DNA of 64,000 nucleotides from Herbiconiux sp. SALV-R1. Lineage in GTDB: Bacteria; Actinomycetota; Actinomycetes; Actinomycetales; Microbacteriaceae. A program made the position numbers and the translations under genes. The stretch's first letter is position 1. Every line of letters begins with the position of its first letter. The notes beneath the pieces were generated by a model that ran no database searches, was not told the origin of the DNA, and worked only from the letters and a program-made list of their open reading frames with translations. This document shows positions 9,708 through 17,751 of the stretch, in pieces. Where the stretch lies: positions 3,162,001 to 3,226,000 of the forward strand of contig NZ_CP053344.1 of NCBI RefSeq assembly GCF_013113715.1. Reading direction: 5' to 3'.

Positions 9708-9789
9708 GGGGGCTCCTTCGTGAGGGTTCCTGTTGGTGGTGATTCGTGTTGGCGCTGCTTCGTGTTGGCGCTGGCGCCGTGTCTCACCC

Positions 9790-9795
9790 TAGGCT
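9790..9795 (+). promoter_or_regulatory. -10 element of the DUF1304 gene
   Basis: TAGGCT, then six bases, then the ATG at 9802; no ribosome site. A leaderless start. Confidence 0.6.
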
Positions 9796-9801
9796 CGCCG
9801 C

Positions 9802-10284
9802 ATGGGAATCGCCGCCTCTATCCTCATCGGCATCGCCGGACTGATCCACGTCTACATCTTCGTGTTGGAGAGCATCCGGTGGCGGGCGCCCTCCACCTGG
9901 CGCGTGTTCGGCCTGCGCAGCCAGGAGGAGGCCGACACGACGGCGGGCCTGGCCTACAACCAGGGCTTCTACAACCTCTTCCTCGCGATCGGCGCTCTCC
10001 TCGGCGTCGTGCTGCTGCTCGCCGGCGGCGGCTCGGCCGGCGTGCTCGGCGGCTCCGCCGGAGCGGGCGACTCTGCCGGGGTGGTCGGCGGATCTGCGGG
10101 CGTGGGCGGCGTCTCCGCGGCCGCCGTCGCCGGGTTCACGCTCGCCCTCTTCAGCGCCGGCTCCATGTTCGCCGCCTCGATGGTGCTCCTCTCCACCGGC
10201 CGCGACAAGCTCCGCGCCGTCACCATCCAGGGCCTCCCGCCCCTCCTCGGCATCATCACCCTCCTCGTCTCCCTCGCCCTCTGA
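9802..10284 (+). CDS. DUF1304 family membrane protein
   Basis: A 160-residue integral membrane protein of the DUF1304 family, usually about 120 residues. Conserved marks are HVYIFVLESIRW at the end of helix 1 and a FGLRSQEEAD...NQGFYNLFLA segment before helix 2. Helices 3 and 4 close the protein (LFSAGSMFAASMVL; LLGIITLLVSLAL). The extra length is a Gly/Ala/Ser-rich insert of about 38 residues between helices 2 and 3 (10022-10135), built from repeated GGSAG units. The function of the family is unknown. Leaderless start; convergent with the subtilase gene across the repeat-rich gap that follows. Confidence 0.88.
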   Translation: MGIAASILIGIAGLIHVYIFVLESIRWRAPSTWRVFGLRSQEEADTTAGLAYNQGFYNLFLAIGALLGVVLLLAGGGSAGVLGGSAGAGDSAGVVGGSAGVGGVSAAAVAGFTLALFSAGSMFAASMVLLSTGRDKLRAVTIQGLPPLLGIITLLVSLAL

Positions 10285-10327
10285 CCCGCCCCGGCGGCGC
10301 CCCGCCGCCCCCCCTCCCTCCCGGCGA

Positions 10328-10512
10328 AACGACGGAGTTCCGAGTCGTTCGTACCGAACGACGGAGCCTCGGCGGCGTGTCGAGCCGAGCATCCGTCGTT
10401 CCGTCGCACCAGCCCGGCGCCGACCTCCGGCCGAACGACGGAGTCCCGGGGCGTCCGTACCGAACGACGGAGCCTCGGCGGCGTGTCGAGCCGAGCATCC
10501 GTCGTTTCGTCG
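10328..10512. repeat. 106-bp tandem repeat with internal hairpins
   Basis: Two units start at 10328 and 10434, exactly 106 bp apart. A 50-bp core is identical (10351-10400 and 10457-10506) and the flanks are diverged. Each unit carries AACGACGGAG twice and TCCGTCGTT once. The core folds into a hairpin, with AACGACGGA...CTCGGC pairing to GCCGAG...TCCGTCGTT across a 10-base loop. It lies between two convergent genes. Confidence 0.85.
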
Positions 10513-10597
10513 CGCGTGCCGCGTCGGAACGCGATGGAGCTGAGGGCCTCGCGGGCGGCGTGCGGCGCGGCGCGGCGGGGCGCGCCGCACACACGGG

Positions 10598-10639
10598 ACG
10601 GGCCCGCCCGGCGCCGTGACGGCGGCCGGACGGGCCCGT
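10598..10639 (-). terminator. Hairpin terminator of the subtilase gene
   Basis: Arms of 15 bp (10598-10612 and 10625-10639; ACGGGCCCG core, one mismatch) form a stem 22 bp beyond the subtilase stop. There is no T-run, as is usual for actinobacterial terminators. With the 106-bp repeat it makes up all of the notable content of the 377-bp gap 10285-10661. Confidence 0.6.
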
Positions 10640-10661
10640 TCTGCGGGGTGACGACCCGGGG

Positions 10662-13600
10662 TTAGCCCTTCTGCGCGGCCCGGCGTCGCGCCACCACGAG
10701 CGCGGCGACTCCCGCGGCCAGCACCAGGGCGCCGAGCGCCCCGAAGCCGAGGCCCGCGAAGCCCGTCGAGGCGAGTCCGCCTCCCGCGCCCGCGCCGGGC
10801 GCCGGGGTCGCCGAGCTGCCCGGGTCACCGGGGGTCGGCGCGCCCGTGGGGCTCGGCGAGCCGGTCGGGTCGGGCGACCCGGTCGGCGTCGGCGTCGGCG
10901 TGGGTGCCGCCTGCGTGGTGGTCACCGACACGAGCGTCGAGATGCCCGAGTCGCCGTACGCCACCGAGCCGAGGAACCGCGCCGGCCCGTCGAGCGACGC
11001 CCACGAGGCCTCGTAGCTGGTCTCCTGACCCGAGACCGCCGCGAGCGCGGCCGGCGTGACCGTCAGCGTGCTGCTCTCACCGACACCGAGCGCGTACTCG
11101 ACCAGGTCGAAGGTGGCCTCCGACTTGCCCGAAGGAGCCGCGTAGATGTCGACGGTCACCTGGTAGGTGCCGGGCGTCGGGTTCTCGAGGTCGACCCGCT
11201 CGTCGGCCGAACCGGTCGCCGAGAGGTACTGCTCCACCGGCTCACCCGACTCGTCGACGAGGTCGACGAACAGGTCGAGGTCGGCCGTGTCGTCGACCGA
11301 GTCGAGGTCGAAGCGGGCGAAGGTCGTGCCCTCCTCCACCGTCATGGTCGACACGAACTGCTTGCCCGTCGGCAGCGTTCCCGAGTGGCCGTCGGATGCG
11401 CTCTCGTCTTCCACGAGCACGCCCTCGGCCAGGTTCGTCACGGCCAGCGGCACCTCGCCGTCGACGCCCGGGGTCACCGGAACGCTGACGCTGCCGGTGT
11501 TGCCCTCGCCGGTCACCTCGTAGGGTGCGGCGATGGCCACGGGGCGCACCGCCACCGGGCTCCGCACGTCGCCGTTCTCGCCCGACCAGGTGAGGTACCC
11601 GGTGGCGAACTCGTCGAGCGGAGCATCCGTCACATCGAACGAGACGGTGTACGTGGCCGTCTCGCCCGGCCCGTCGAAGGAGAGCGTCGACGGGGTGACG
11701 GTGGTGTCGACACCGTCGATCGACAGCTCGGCGGTGTAGTCGCCGGCCGCGGTCGAGGTGACGGTGCGGGTGACGGTCTGGATGCCCGCGAGCGATCCGA
11801 TCGCGATCGACGCCTGGTTGAGGTCGGACGGGTCGATCGGGTCGATGCCGGTCGGCTCGCTGAACACGTAGCCCTCGCCCTGGAGGAAGGCGATCCAGTC
11901 GTCGACCCCGCTGTCGTACACGAGACCGGGGTCGAGCATCCGGTTCGGGTCGACGTGGCCGGCACCCTGGGCGAAGACGTCGGTCGACGCGCTGCCGTCC
12001 TGGTTCACGGTGTCGTAGGCCGAGGTCATCATCGACGACCTGATGGTCGAGACCGAGGCGTTCGGGAACTTGGTGAGGTACAGCGCCGCGAGACCGGCCA
12101 CGTGGGGAGCCGACATCGAGGTGCCCGACTCGAACTGGAAGGTCGGGTCGTCACCCTCCTGGTTGGGGCCGTCGGCCAGAATCGAGACGCCAGGAGCCGA
12201 GATGTCGGGCTTCAGCACGTCGGCGCCGTCGGCCTCGGCCGGTCCGCGCGACGAGAAACCGGCGACCTGCGGCGTGGGACGCACGACACCCGAGGTGTTG
12301 CCCTGCACGAGGGTGACGGTGGCGCCGTCGGTCGCCGCGTAGGCGTAGATGGCGTCGTAGGCGTCGGAGTCGATCTGGATCGACGGCACCGAGTGGTCGT
12401 CGGCGTGGTCGGCGTTCGGGAACGGGTTCACCAGCAGCATGCCGACACCGCCGGCGCGAGCCACCTCGGCCGACTTCGAGACGCGCGCCGTGACGCCCGC
12501 CTCGCAGACGACGACCTTGCCCGCGGTCTCGGCGGCCGAGAGGCTGCCGTCTTCGCAGATCGTGGCGTCGCCCGTGCCGCTCGCGACCGCGTCGCTCAGC
12601 ACGAGCGGAGCGGTCAGCGGGTCGTGCACCGTGATCGACGAGCCGGCGAACTTCTCGCCGTTGCCGAGCTCGGCCGTCGCCATGTAGGTCGGGATCGACG
12701 ACGCGGCGACAGTGGCGTACCAGGGCGAGGCGTGGTCGAGCGTCGTGGAGTCGGGACCGGAGTTGCCGGCGGAAGCCGCGACGAACACGCCCGCGGCGGC
12801 GGCACCGAAGAAGGCCTGGTCTTCGAGCGCGAAGGTGCTGGTGGCCGAGCCGCCGCCGATCGAGAAGTTGATCACGTCGACGCCGTCGGCGACAGCCTGG
12901 TCGATGGCCGCGAGGATCGACTCCGTGTAGCAGCCGTCTTCGGTCTCGACGCCGTTGCCGTTCCAGCACACCTTGTACTGGGCGACCTTGGCGGCCGGGG
13001 CCACGCCCGAGATGTCGCCGAAGTCGTAGTCGCCGATGGTGGCGTCGACGTCGGCGTTGCCCGCCGCGGTCGAGGTGGTGTGCGAGCCGTGCCCGTCACC
13101 GTCGCGGGGCGACAGGTACTCGGGGCGGTCGGGGGTGCCCACAAGGTCGTAGAGCGCGGAGGGCAGGAACCAGTTCGCGCCGATCAGCTTGGTGTTGCAC
13201 TCGTCGCCCGTCCACTGCTGGTCGGCGTCGAGACCGGGCTGGCAGGTGCCCGAGTAGGTCTGGCCGTCGGACTTCTCGAACACGATGCGCCCGTCGGCGA
13301 GGTAGGGGTCGGCGCCGGCCGTGGTGCCGAGTTCGTCGCCCGCGAACGACGGGTTCTCGGGAGCGATTCCGGTGTCGAGGTCGCCGACGACGATGCCGGC
13401 ACCAGCCGACTCGATGCCGCCGAGCTCCGACCAGAGTCCGTCGTCACCGGTCAAGCCGAGGAAGTCGGTCGAGGCGACCTGACCGGTGTCGGGAAAAGGG
13501 GTGAGATCGGCGGTGGTGATCGGGGCGTCGACCGCCGCATCCGTGGCCTCGGTCGCGCCGGGCTCGGGTGCGGTGGCCCGGTCGAGCTTCAGCACCTCCG

Positions 13601-14093
13601 ACTTCGTCACTGCGGCGACGTCTTTGTGGGACGCGAGCTCGGCCGCCTGCGCTCCGGTGAGCCGCGCCGAGAAGCCGTTGAGGGTGAGCGTGTAGCTGTA
13701 GTCGACGGATGCTCCCACCGACGCGGCCACCGCATCCTGCTGGCTCTGCAGCCGGGCTGCGTAGGCCTCGACCGCCGGGGCCGAGGCGTCGAGCTGACGC
13801 CCGCCCTCGGGAGCGGTCTTCGCGAGCTGCGCGTCGCCGGTGAAGGTGGCGGCCGGGGCTGCGACGAGGGTGACGATGTAGGTTCCGTCGGCGTACGACA
13901 CCGGGCTCGAAGGGCCCGCGGGCGGCTTCACGACCGAGCCGCCCGGGGCGGCCGAGGCGGGCAGGAACGCGAAGGTGCCTGCGGCCACCACACCGGCGAC
14001 GACGGCGACCGCAGCGGCGACGCCGCCTCGTCGGCCGGCCGGCCCTCGTTTCGGTGCGGTGAAGGACGACGATCTCAGAGGGGCACGGCGCAC
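10662..14093 (-). CDS. Cell-wall-anchored subtilisin-like serine protease (S8)
   Basis: A secreted subtilase of 1143 residues. Order: signal peptide (about 1-50, ending ASA), inhibitor I9-type propeptide (about 70-175), catalytic domain with Asp (DLDTGI, about 240), His (GHGSHTT, about 338), Asn (AGNSG, about 444) and Ser (SGTSMSAPHVAG, about 659). A PA-type insert lies at about 490-610, and beta-sandwich domains follow to about 1080. A Pro/Thr/Gly-rich wall spacer precedes LASTG, a hydrophobic helix and RRRAAQKG. LAxTG is the sorting signal used by class E sortases, so the protein is probably linked to the wall; no sortase gene is in the window. The GTG at 14093 is chosen because AGAAAG lies nine bases upstream and it gives a normal signal peptide. 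An ATG at 14153 would add 20 non-signal-like residues. Confidence 0.9.
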   Translation of the reverse strand: MRRAPLRSSSFTAPKRGPAGRRGGVAAAVAVVAGVVAAGTFAFLPASAAPGGSVVKPPAGPSSPVSYADGTYIVTLVAAPAATFTGDAQLAKTAPEGGRQLDASAPAVEAYAARLQSQQDAVAASVGASVDYSYTLTLNGFSARLTGAQAAELASHKDVAAVTKSEVLKLDRATAPEPGATEATDAAVDAPITTADLTPFPDTGQVASTDFLGLTGDDGLWSELGGIESAGAGIVVGDLDTGIAPENPSFAGDELGTTAGADPYLADGRIVFEKSDGQTYSGTCQPGLDADQQWTGDECNTKLIGANWFLPSALYDLVGTPDRPEYLSPRDGDGHGSHTTSTAAGNADVDATIGDYDFGDISGVAPAAKVAQYKVCWNGNGVETEDGCYTESILAAIDQAVADGVDVINFSIGGGSATSTFALEDQAFFGAAAAGVFVAASAGNSGPDSTTLDHASPWYATVAASSIPTYMATAELGNGEKFAGSSITVHDPLTAPLVLSDAVASGTGDATICEDGSLSAAETAGKVVVCEAGVTARVSKSAEVARAGGVGMLLVNPFPNADHADDHSVPSIQIDSDAYDAIYAYAATDGATVTLVQGNTSGVVRPTPQVAGFSSRGPAEADGADVLKPDISAPGVSILADGPNQEGDDPTFQFESGTSMSAPHVAGLAALYLTKFPNASVSTIRSSMMTSAYDTVNQDGSASTDVFAQGAGHVDPNRMLDPGLVYDSGVDDWIAFLQGEGYVFSEPTGIDPIDPSDLNQASIAIGSLAGIQTVTRTVTSTAAGDYTAELSIDGVDTTVTPSTLSFDGPGETATYTVSFDVTDAPLDEFATGYLTWSGENGDVRSPVAVRPVAIAAPYEVTGEGNTGSVSVPVTPGVDGEVPLAVTNLAEGVLVEDESASDGHSGTLPTGKQFVSTMTVEEGTTFARFDLDSVDDTADLDLFVDLVDESGEPVEQYLSATGSADERVDLENPTPGTYQVTVDIYAAPSGKSEATFDLVEYALGVGESSTLTVTPAALAAVSGQETSYEASWASLDGPARFLGSVAYGDSGISTLVSVTTTQAAPTPTPTPTGSPDPTGSPSPTGAPTPGDPGSSATPAPGAGAGGGLASTGFAGLGFGALGALVLAAGVAALVVARRRAAQKG

Positions 14094-14218
14094 GTAGGGC
14101 AGCTTTCTCGTGGAGGGAACCGGATCCAGATGGGGATTCGATGAGAATGTCATCCGATTATGCGGAGAATTGTGGCGGAACGGCAGTCTTCACTTTTGGT
14201 TGCCGAACGTTTACTATC

Positions 14219-14238
14219 CACCCCCCACTCGGGGGGAT
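14219..14238 (-). terminator. Possible terminator after the RND gene
   Basis: CCCCCC, ACTC, GGGGGG (14221-14236) can form a six-pair stem 40 bp beyond the stop of the RND exporter gene. It is short, so support is modest. Confidence 0.35.
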
Positions 14239-14275
14239 CGCTCGCTCGGAGGGGGCGCCCACTCCAGGGACCGCG

Positions 14276-17200
14276 TCAGACGCGGGTCGCGGCGATCCTC
14301 TCGCGGGCCCGCTGCTCCCGCCGGTCGCGGAGGCGCTCCCGGAAGCCCTCGACCAGGTTGTAGAGCACGGGCAGCACGATGAGCGTGAGCACGGTCGACG
14401 ACACCAGGCCGCCGATGACGATGATGGCGAGCGGCTGCGAGATGAAGCCGCCGTGACCGGTGAGCCCGACCGCCATGGGCAGCAGCGCGAAGATCGTCGC
14501 CAGGGCCGTCATGAGGATGGGCCGCAGACGTCTCGAGGCGCCCTCCACCAGCGCTTCGGCCACCTTGAGACCGCGCCCGCGGTACTGGTTCACGAGGTCG
14601 ACGAGCACGATGGCGTTCGTCACCACGATGCCGACGAGCATGAGCACGCCGATGATCGAGGCGACGCCGAGCGGGATGCCGGAGATCACCTGCAGCGCGA
14701 CGGCTCCGGTCGCCGCGAACGGGATCGACAGCAGGAGCAGGAGCGGCTGCAGCAGGCTCTTGAAGGTCGCCACCATTACCACGTAGACGATGAGGATGGC
14801 GACGAGCACGGCGATGCCGAGCTGCCCGAAGGCGTCGGACTGGTCGGTGACCACGCCTCCGATCTCGGCCGAGGCGCCCGGTGGGAGCTCGACGTCGGCG
14901 AGCGCCTGCTGCACCTCGGTGCTGGCCGTACCGAGGTCGTCGCTGTTCGGCGTGACCGAGACCGTCGCCGTGCGCACGCCCTTGACCGTGGTGATGGTCG
15001 CGGGGCCGTCGACGACGCCGACGGTGGCGAGCGAGTCGAGCCGCACCGGGCCCGCGACCGTGGGCACGGCCAGCGCGGCCAGCTCCTCCTCGGTGGTGGG
15101 CGGGTCTTCCGAGACGAGGTAGATGGTGTAGTTCGTGTCGTCGATGACGATCGTGCCGACCGTGGTGGGCTGCATGGCCTGCGACACCAGGGCGCCGACG
15201 GCCACCTCACTGAGGCCCGCCTGCGCGGCCTTGCCGCGGTCGACGGCCACCTGCACGTAGGGGCGCGACTCGCTGAGGTTGCTCGACGCCTGCTTCACGG
15301 CGTCGAGGCCCTGCATGGAGCTGAGCACCGCATCCGCCGCCGTCGCCAGGTCGGTCTGGGTGGGGGCGGTGACGTCGATGGCGATGTCGGAGGAGGCGCC
15401 GAAGCCCGACGACGACGAGATCGAGATCTCCCCGGCGTCGGGGATGGCCTCGAGGGCGGTGCGCACCTCGCCCTGGAGCGCCTCCTGGTCGGCACCCTCG
15501 TCGGTGGTGATGTTGTAGGTGATGGCGCTGTCGCCGCCGCCGACGAAGGCGTCGCGGAGCGTCGAGCCGCTCGAGCCGATGGTGAGCTGCACGGTCTCGA
15601 TGCCGTCGATGCCGCGCAGCGCCGACTCGACCTCGGAGGCCTGGGCCGACTGGGCGTCGAGGCTCGCGCCGACGGGCACGGTCTGGGTGACGGTGAGGGT
15701 GTTCTGCCCGCTCGAGCCGAGGAAGTTGGTCTTCATGAGGCCGAGCAGCGGGAAGGTGCCGAGCAGCACGACCGCGGCGATGGCGATGGTGATGACGGAG
15801 TGGCGGAGGGTCCAGCGGATGATCGGGAGGTAGCCGCGCTGGAGGGCCGTGGGCGGCTCGTCGGGCACGTCGGCGCGGTGCGAGCCCGCGCGGGCGCGGC
15901 GGGGCGGGGCGGTCGCCACGGCGACGGCGCCGGCATCGACGCCGGGTGAAGCGGCGAGCTCGGCGACGGCGGCGTCTTCTGGCAGGAGGGGGCCGGCGTG
16001 CTCGGCGGTGTGGGCGGATGCGGTGGCCGGGCCTGTGGGGGTGACCCCAGCATCCGGAAGCGTCGCGGTGCCGCTCTGCGCCGCGGCCTTCCCGGTGCGC
16101 GCTTTCTCTTTCGGCGGGCGCACGAACCAGTAGGCCAGCACCGGGACGATGGTGAGCGCGACGAGCAGGGAGGCCAGCAGGGCGATGGTGACCGTGAGGG
16201 CGAAGGGGCGGAACAGCTCGCCCGTGGTGTCGCCGACGAAGGCGAGGGGCAGGAACACGGCGACCGTGGTGATGGTGGAGGCCGTGATGGCGCCGCCCAC
16301 CTCGCGCACGGCCTCGACGATGAGGGCGGCGCGGGCCGCCGCGGCCTCGCGCGGGGGCAGGGTGGTGCCGGTGAGGGTGGAGAGGTGCCGCTTGATGTTC
16401 TCGATGACGACGATGGAGTCGTCGACCACGCGCCCGATGGCGATGGTGAGGGCGCCAAGGGTGATGATGTTGAGCGTGTAGTCGGCGGCCTGCAAGCCGA
16501 TGAAGGTGATGAGCACCGAAGTCGGGATGCTGATCGCCGTGACGAGGGTCGACCGCACGGAGAGCAGGAAGACGAACACGACGATCACGGCGAACAGCAG
16601 GCCGAGGAGGCCCTCCGTGGCGAGCGACTCGATCGACTGCTCGATGAAGGGGGCCTGATCGAACACCACGGTGAAGGTCGCACCGGGGATGGCCGCCTCG
16701 AGGTCGGGCAGCAGCGCCTGCACGCCGCGCGACACCTCGACGGTGTTCGCGTCGGGGAGCTTCGTGACCGAGAGGGTGAGGGCGTTCTCGCCGTTCACGC
16801 GCGAGATGGAGGTGACGGGGTCGTCGACCAGGGCCACCGTGGCGACCTCGCCGATGGTGACGGGCGTGCCGTCCGCCTTGACGGCCGGGAGCGCAAGTGC
16901 GGCGATGTCGTCGGTGGAGGCGAGCTTCTTGCCGGCCTGCACGGCGTAGCTCTGGCCACCCTCGGTGAGCGTGCCCGCGGGGATGAGCTGGCCGTTGTTC
17001 TTCACCGCATCCGTGATGTCGGTGGCGGAGACCCCCGCGATCGCGAGGTCGGCCGCGCGCGGCGTGATCGTGACGCGCTGACCGATCTGACCCAGGATCT
17101 CGGCCGCCCGCACCCCCTCGACGTCTTCGAGCTCGGGCACCGCCGTCGTCTCGAGCTGCTGCGCGAGCGCCTTGGTGTCGGCGTCGGAGTTCGACACGGC

Positions 17201-17623
17201 GACCGAGATGATGGGCAGGTCGTTGATGCTGCCGCTCAGCACCTGGGGGTCGAGGTCTTCGGGCAGGGTCGACTTGATGCGGTTGATGGCCTGCGTCATC
17301 TTCTGCTCGGCCGTGGCGAGGTTCGTGCCGTAGGTGAAGGTCGCCGAGATGATCGACAGGTTCGTGCTGCTCGTGGCGCTCGTCGTCTCGATGCCCTCGA
17401 CGCCCTGGATGGCGGCCTCGATCGGCGTCGACACGTCGTCGTTCACGACCTCCGGGCTCGCGCCGGGGTAGGTCGTGAGCACCGCGAGCTGCGGGAACTC
17501 GATCGACGGGATGAGTTCCTGCTTGAGGCTCGTCAGCGCGAGGCTGCCGAACACGGCCACCACGATGGTGACGAGGGCGATGAGCGCCCGGTTCTTCATG
17601 CTGACGACGGCGAGGAAGTGCAC
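14276..17623 (-). CDS. AcrB-like RND efflux permease (HAE1 type)
   Basis: A 1115-residue proton-driven exporter of the AcrB/AcrD/AcrF family. Each half has one helix, a large external porter domain and a helix bundle. The N-terminus (SMKNRALIALVTIVVAVFGS) and the proton-relay helix (GRVVDDSIVVIENI, two adjacent Asp) are clear. A polar loop rich in Ala and Pro near residues 505-600 divides the halves. Gram-positive members (SwrC/YerP type) export lipopeptides, fatty acids or drugs without an outer membrane channel. No adaptor gene is adjacent. The GTG at 17623 has AGAAGGGA upstream. Divergent from the cell-wall-binding repeat gene. Confidence 0.92.
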   Translation of the reverse strand: MHFLAVVSMKNRALIALVTIVVAVFGSLALTSLKQELIPSIEFPQLAVLTTYPGASPEVVNDDVSTPIEAAIQGVEGIETTSATSSTNLSIISATFTYGTNLATAEQKMTQAINRIKSTLPEDLDPQVLSGSINDLPIISVAVSNSDADTKALAQQLETTAVPELEDVEGVRAAEILGQIGQRVTITPRAADLAIAGVSATDITDAVKNNGQLIPAGTLTEGGQSYAVQAGKKLASTDDIAALALPAVKADGTPVTIGEVATVALVDDPVTSISRVNGENALTLSVTKLPDANTVEVSRGVQALLPDLEAAIPGATFTVVFDQAPFIEQSIESLATEGLLGLLFAVIVVFVFLLSVRSTLVTAISIPTSVLITFIGLQAADYTLNIITLGALTIAIGRVVDDSIVVIENIKRHLSTLTGTTLPPREAAAARAALIVEAVREVGGAITASTITTVAVFLPLAFVGDTTGELFRPFALTVTIALLASLLVALTIVPVLAYWFVRPPKEKARTGKAAAQSGTATLPDAGVTPTGPATASAHTAEHAGPLLPEDAAVAELAASPGVDAGAVAVATAPPRRARAGSHRADVPDEPPTALQRGYLPIIRWTLRHSVITIAIAAVVLLGTFPLLGLMKTNFLGSSGQNTLTVTQTVPVGASLDAQSAQASEVESALRGIDGIETVQLTIGSSGSTLRDAFVGGGDSAITYNITTDEGADQEALQGEVRTALEAIPDAGEISISSSSGFGASSDIAIDVTAPTQTDLATAADAVLSSMQGLDAVKQASSNLSESRPYVQVAVDRGKAAQAGLSEVAVGALVSQAMQPTTVGTIVIDDTNYTIYLVSEDPPTTEEELAALAVPTVAGPVRLDSLATVGVVDGPATITTVKGVRTATVSVTPNSDDLGTASTEVQQALADVELPPGASAEIGGVVTDQSDAFGQLGIAVLVAILIVYVVMVATFKSLLQPLLLLLSIPFAATGAVALQVISGIPLGVASIIGVLMLVGIVVTNAIVLVDLVNQYRGRGLKVAEALVEGASRRLRPILMTALATIFALLPMAVGLTGHGGFISQPLAIIVIGGLVSSTVLTLIVLPVLYNLVEGFRERLRDRREQRARERIAATRV

Positions 17624-17659
17624 GAGGTCCCTTCTGAGGGTGTGCGGCTGTGTTCAAGC

Positions 17660-17665
17660 ATCTTA
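17660..17665 (-). promoter_or_regulatory. Candidate -10 of the RND gene
   Basis: TAAGAT on the minus strand, about 37 bases before the GTG start, leaving room for a leader with the AGAAGG ribosome site. The -35 is not convincing. Confidence 0.35.
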
Positions 17666-17739
17666 GCTATCGCATTCGAACGGATGCCGTGGTCGGCACC
17701 ACCTGTGGATAACTAGATGACGAATCATCAGTAACGAGC

Positions 17740-17745
17740 TATCCT
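17740..17745 (+). promoter_or_regulatory. -10 element of the cell-wall-binding repeat gene
   Basis: TATCCT, then six bases, then the ATG at 17752. A leaderless start; ATGACG at 17717-17722 is a possible -35 with a 17-bp spacer. Confidence 0.55.
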
Positions 17746-17751
17746 CGATTC

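Noticed and set aside
10321-10520. CRISPR array
   Set aside because: Only two units, with palindromic cores and no spacers of regular length; no cas genes in the window.
14094-14153. N-terminal extension of the subtilase from the ATG at 14153
   Set aside because: It adds 20 residues unlike a signal peptide and lacks a spaced ribosome site; the GTG at 14093 has AGAAAG at nine bases and gives a normal signal peptide. The stop and strand are unaffected.
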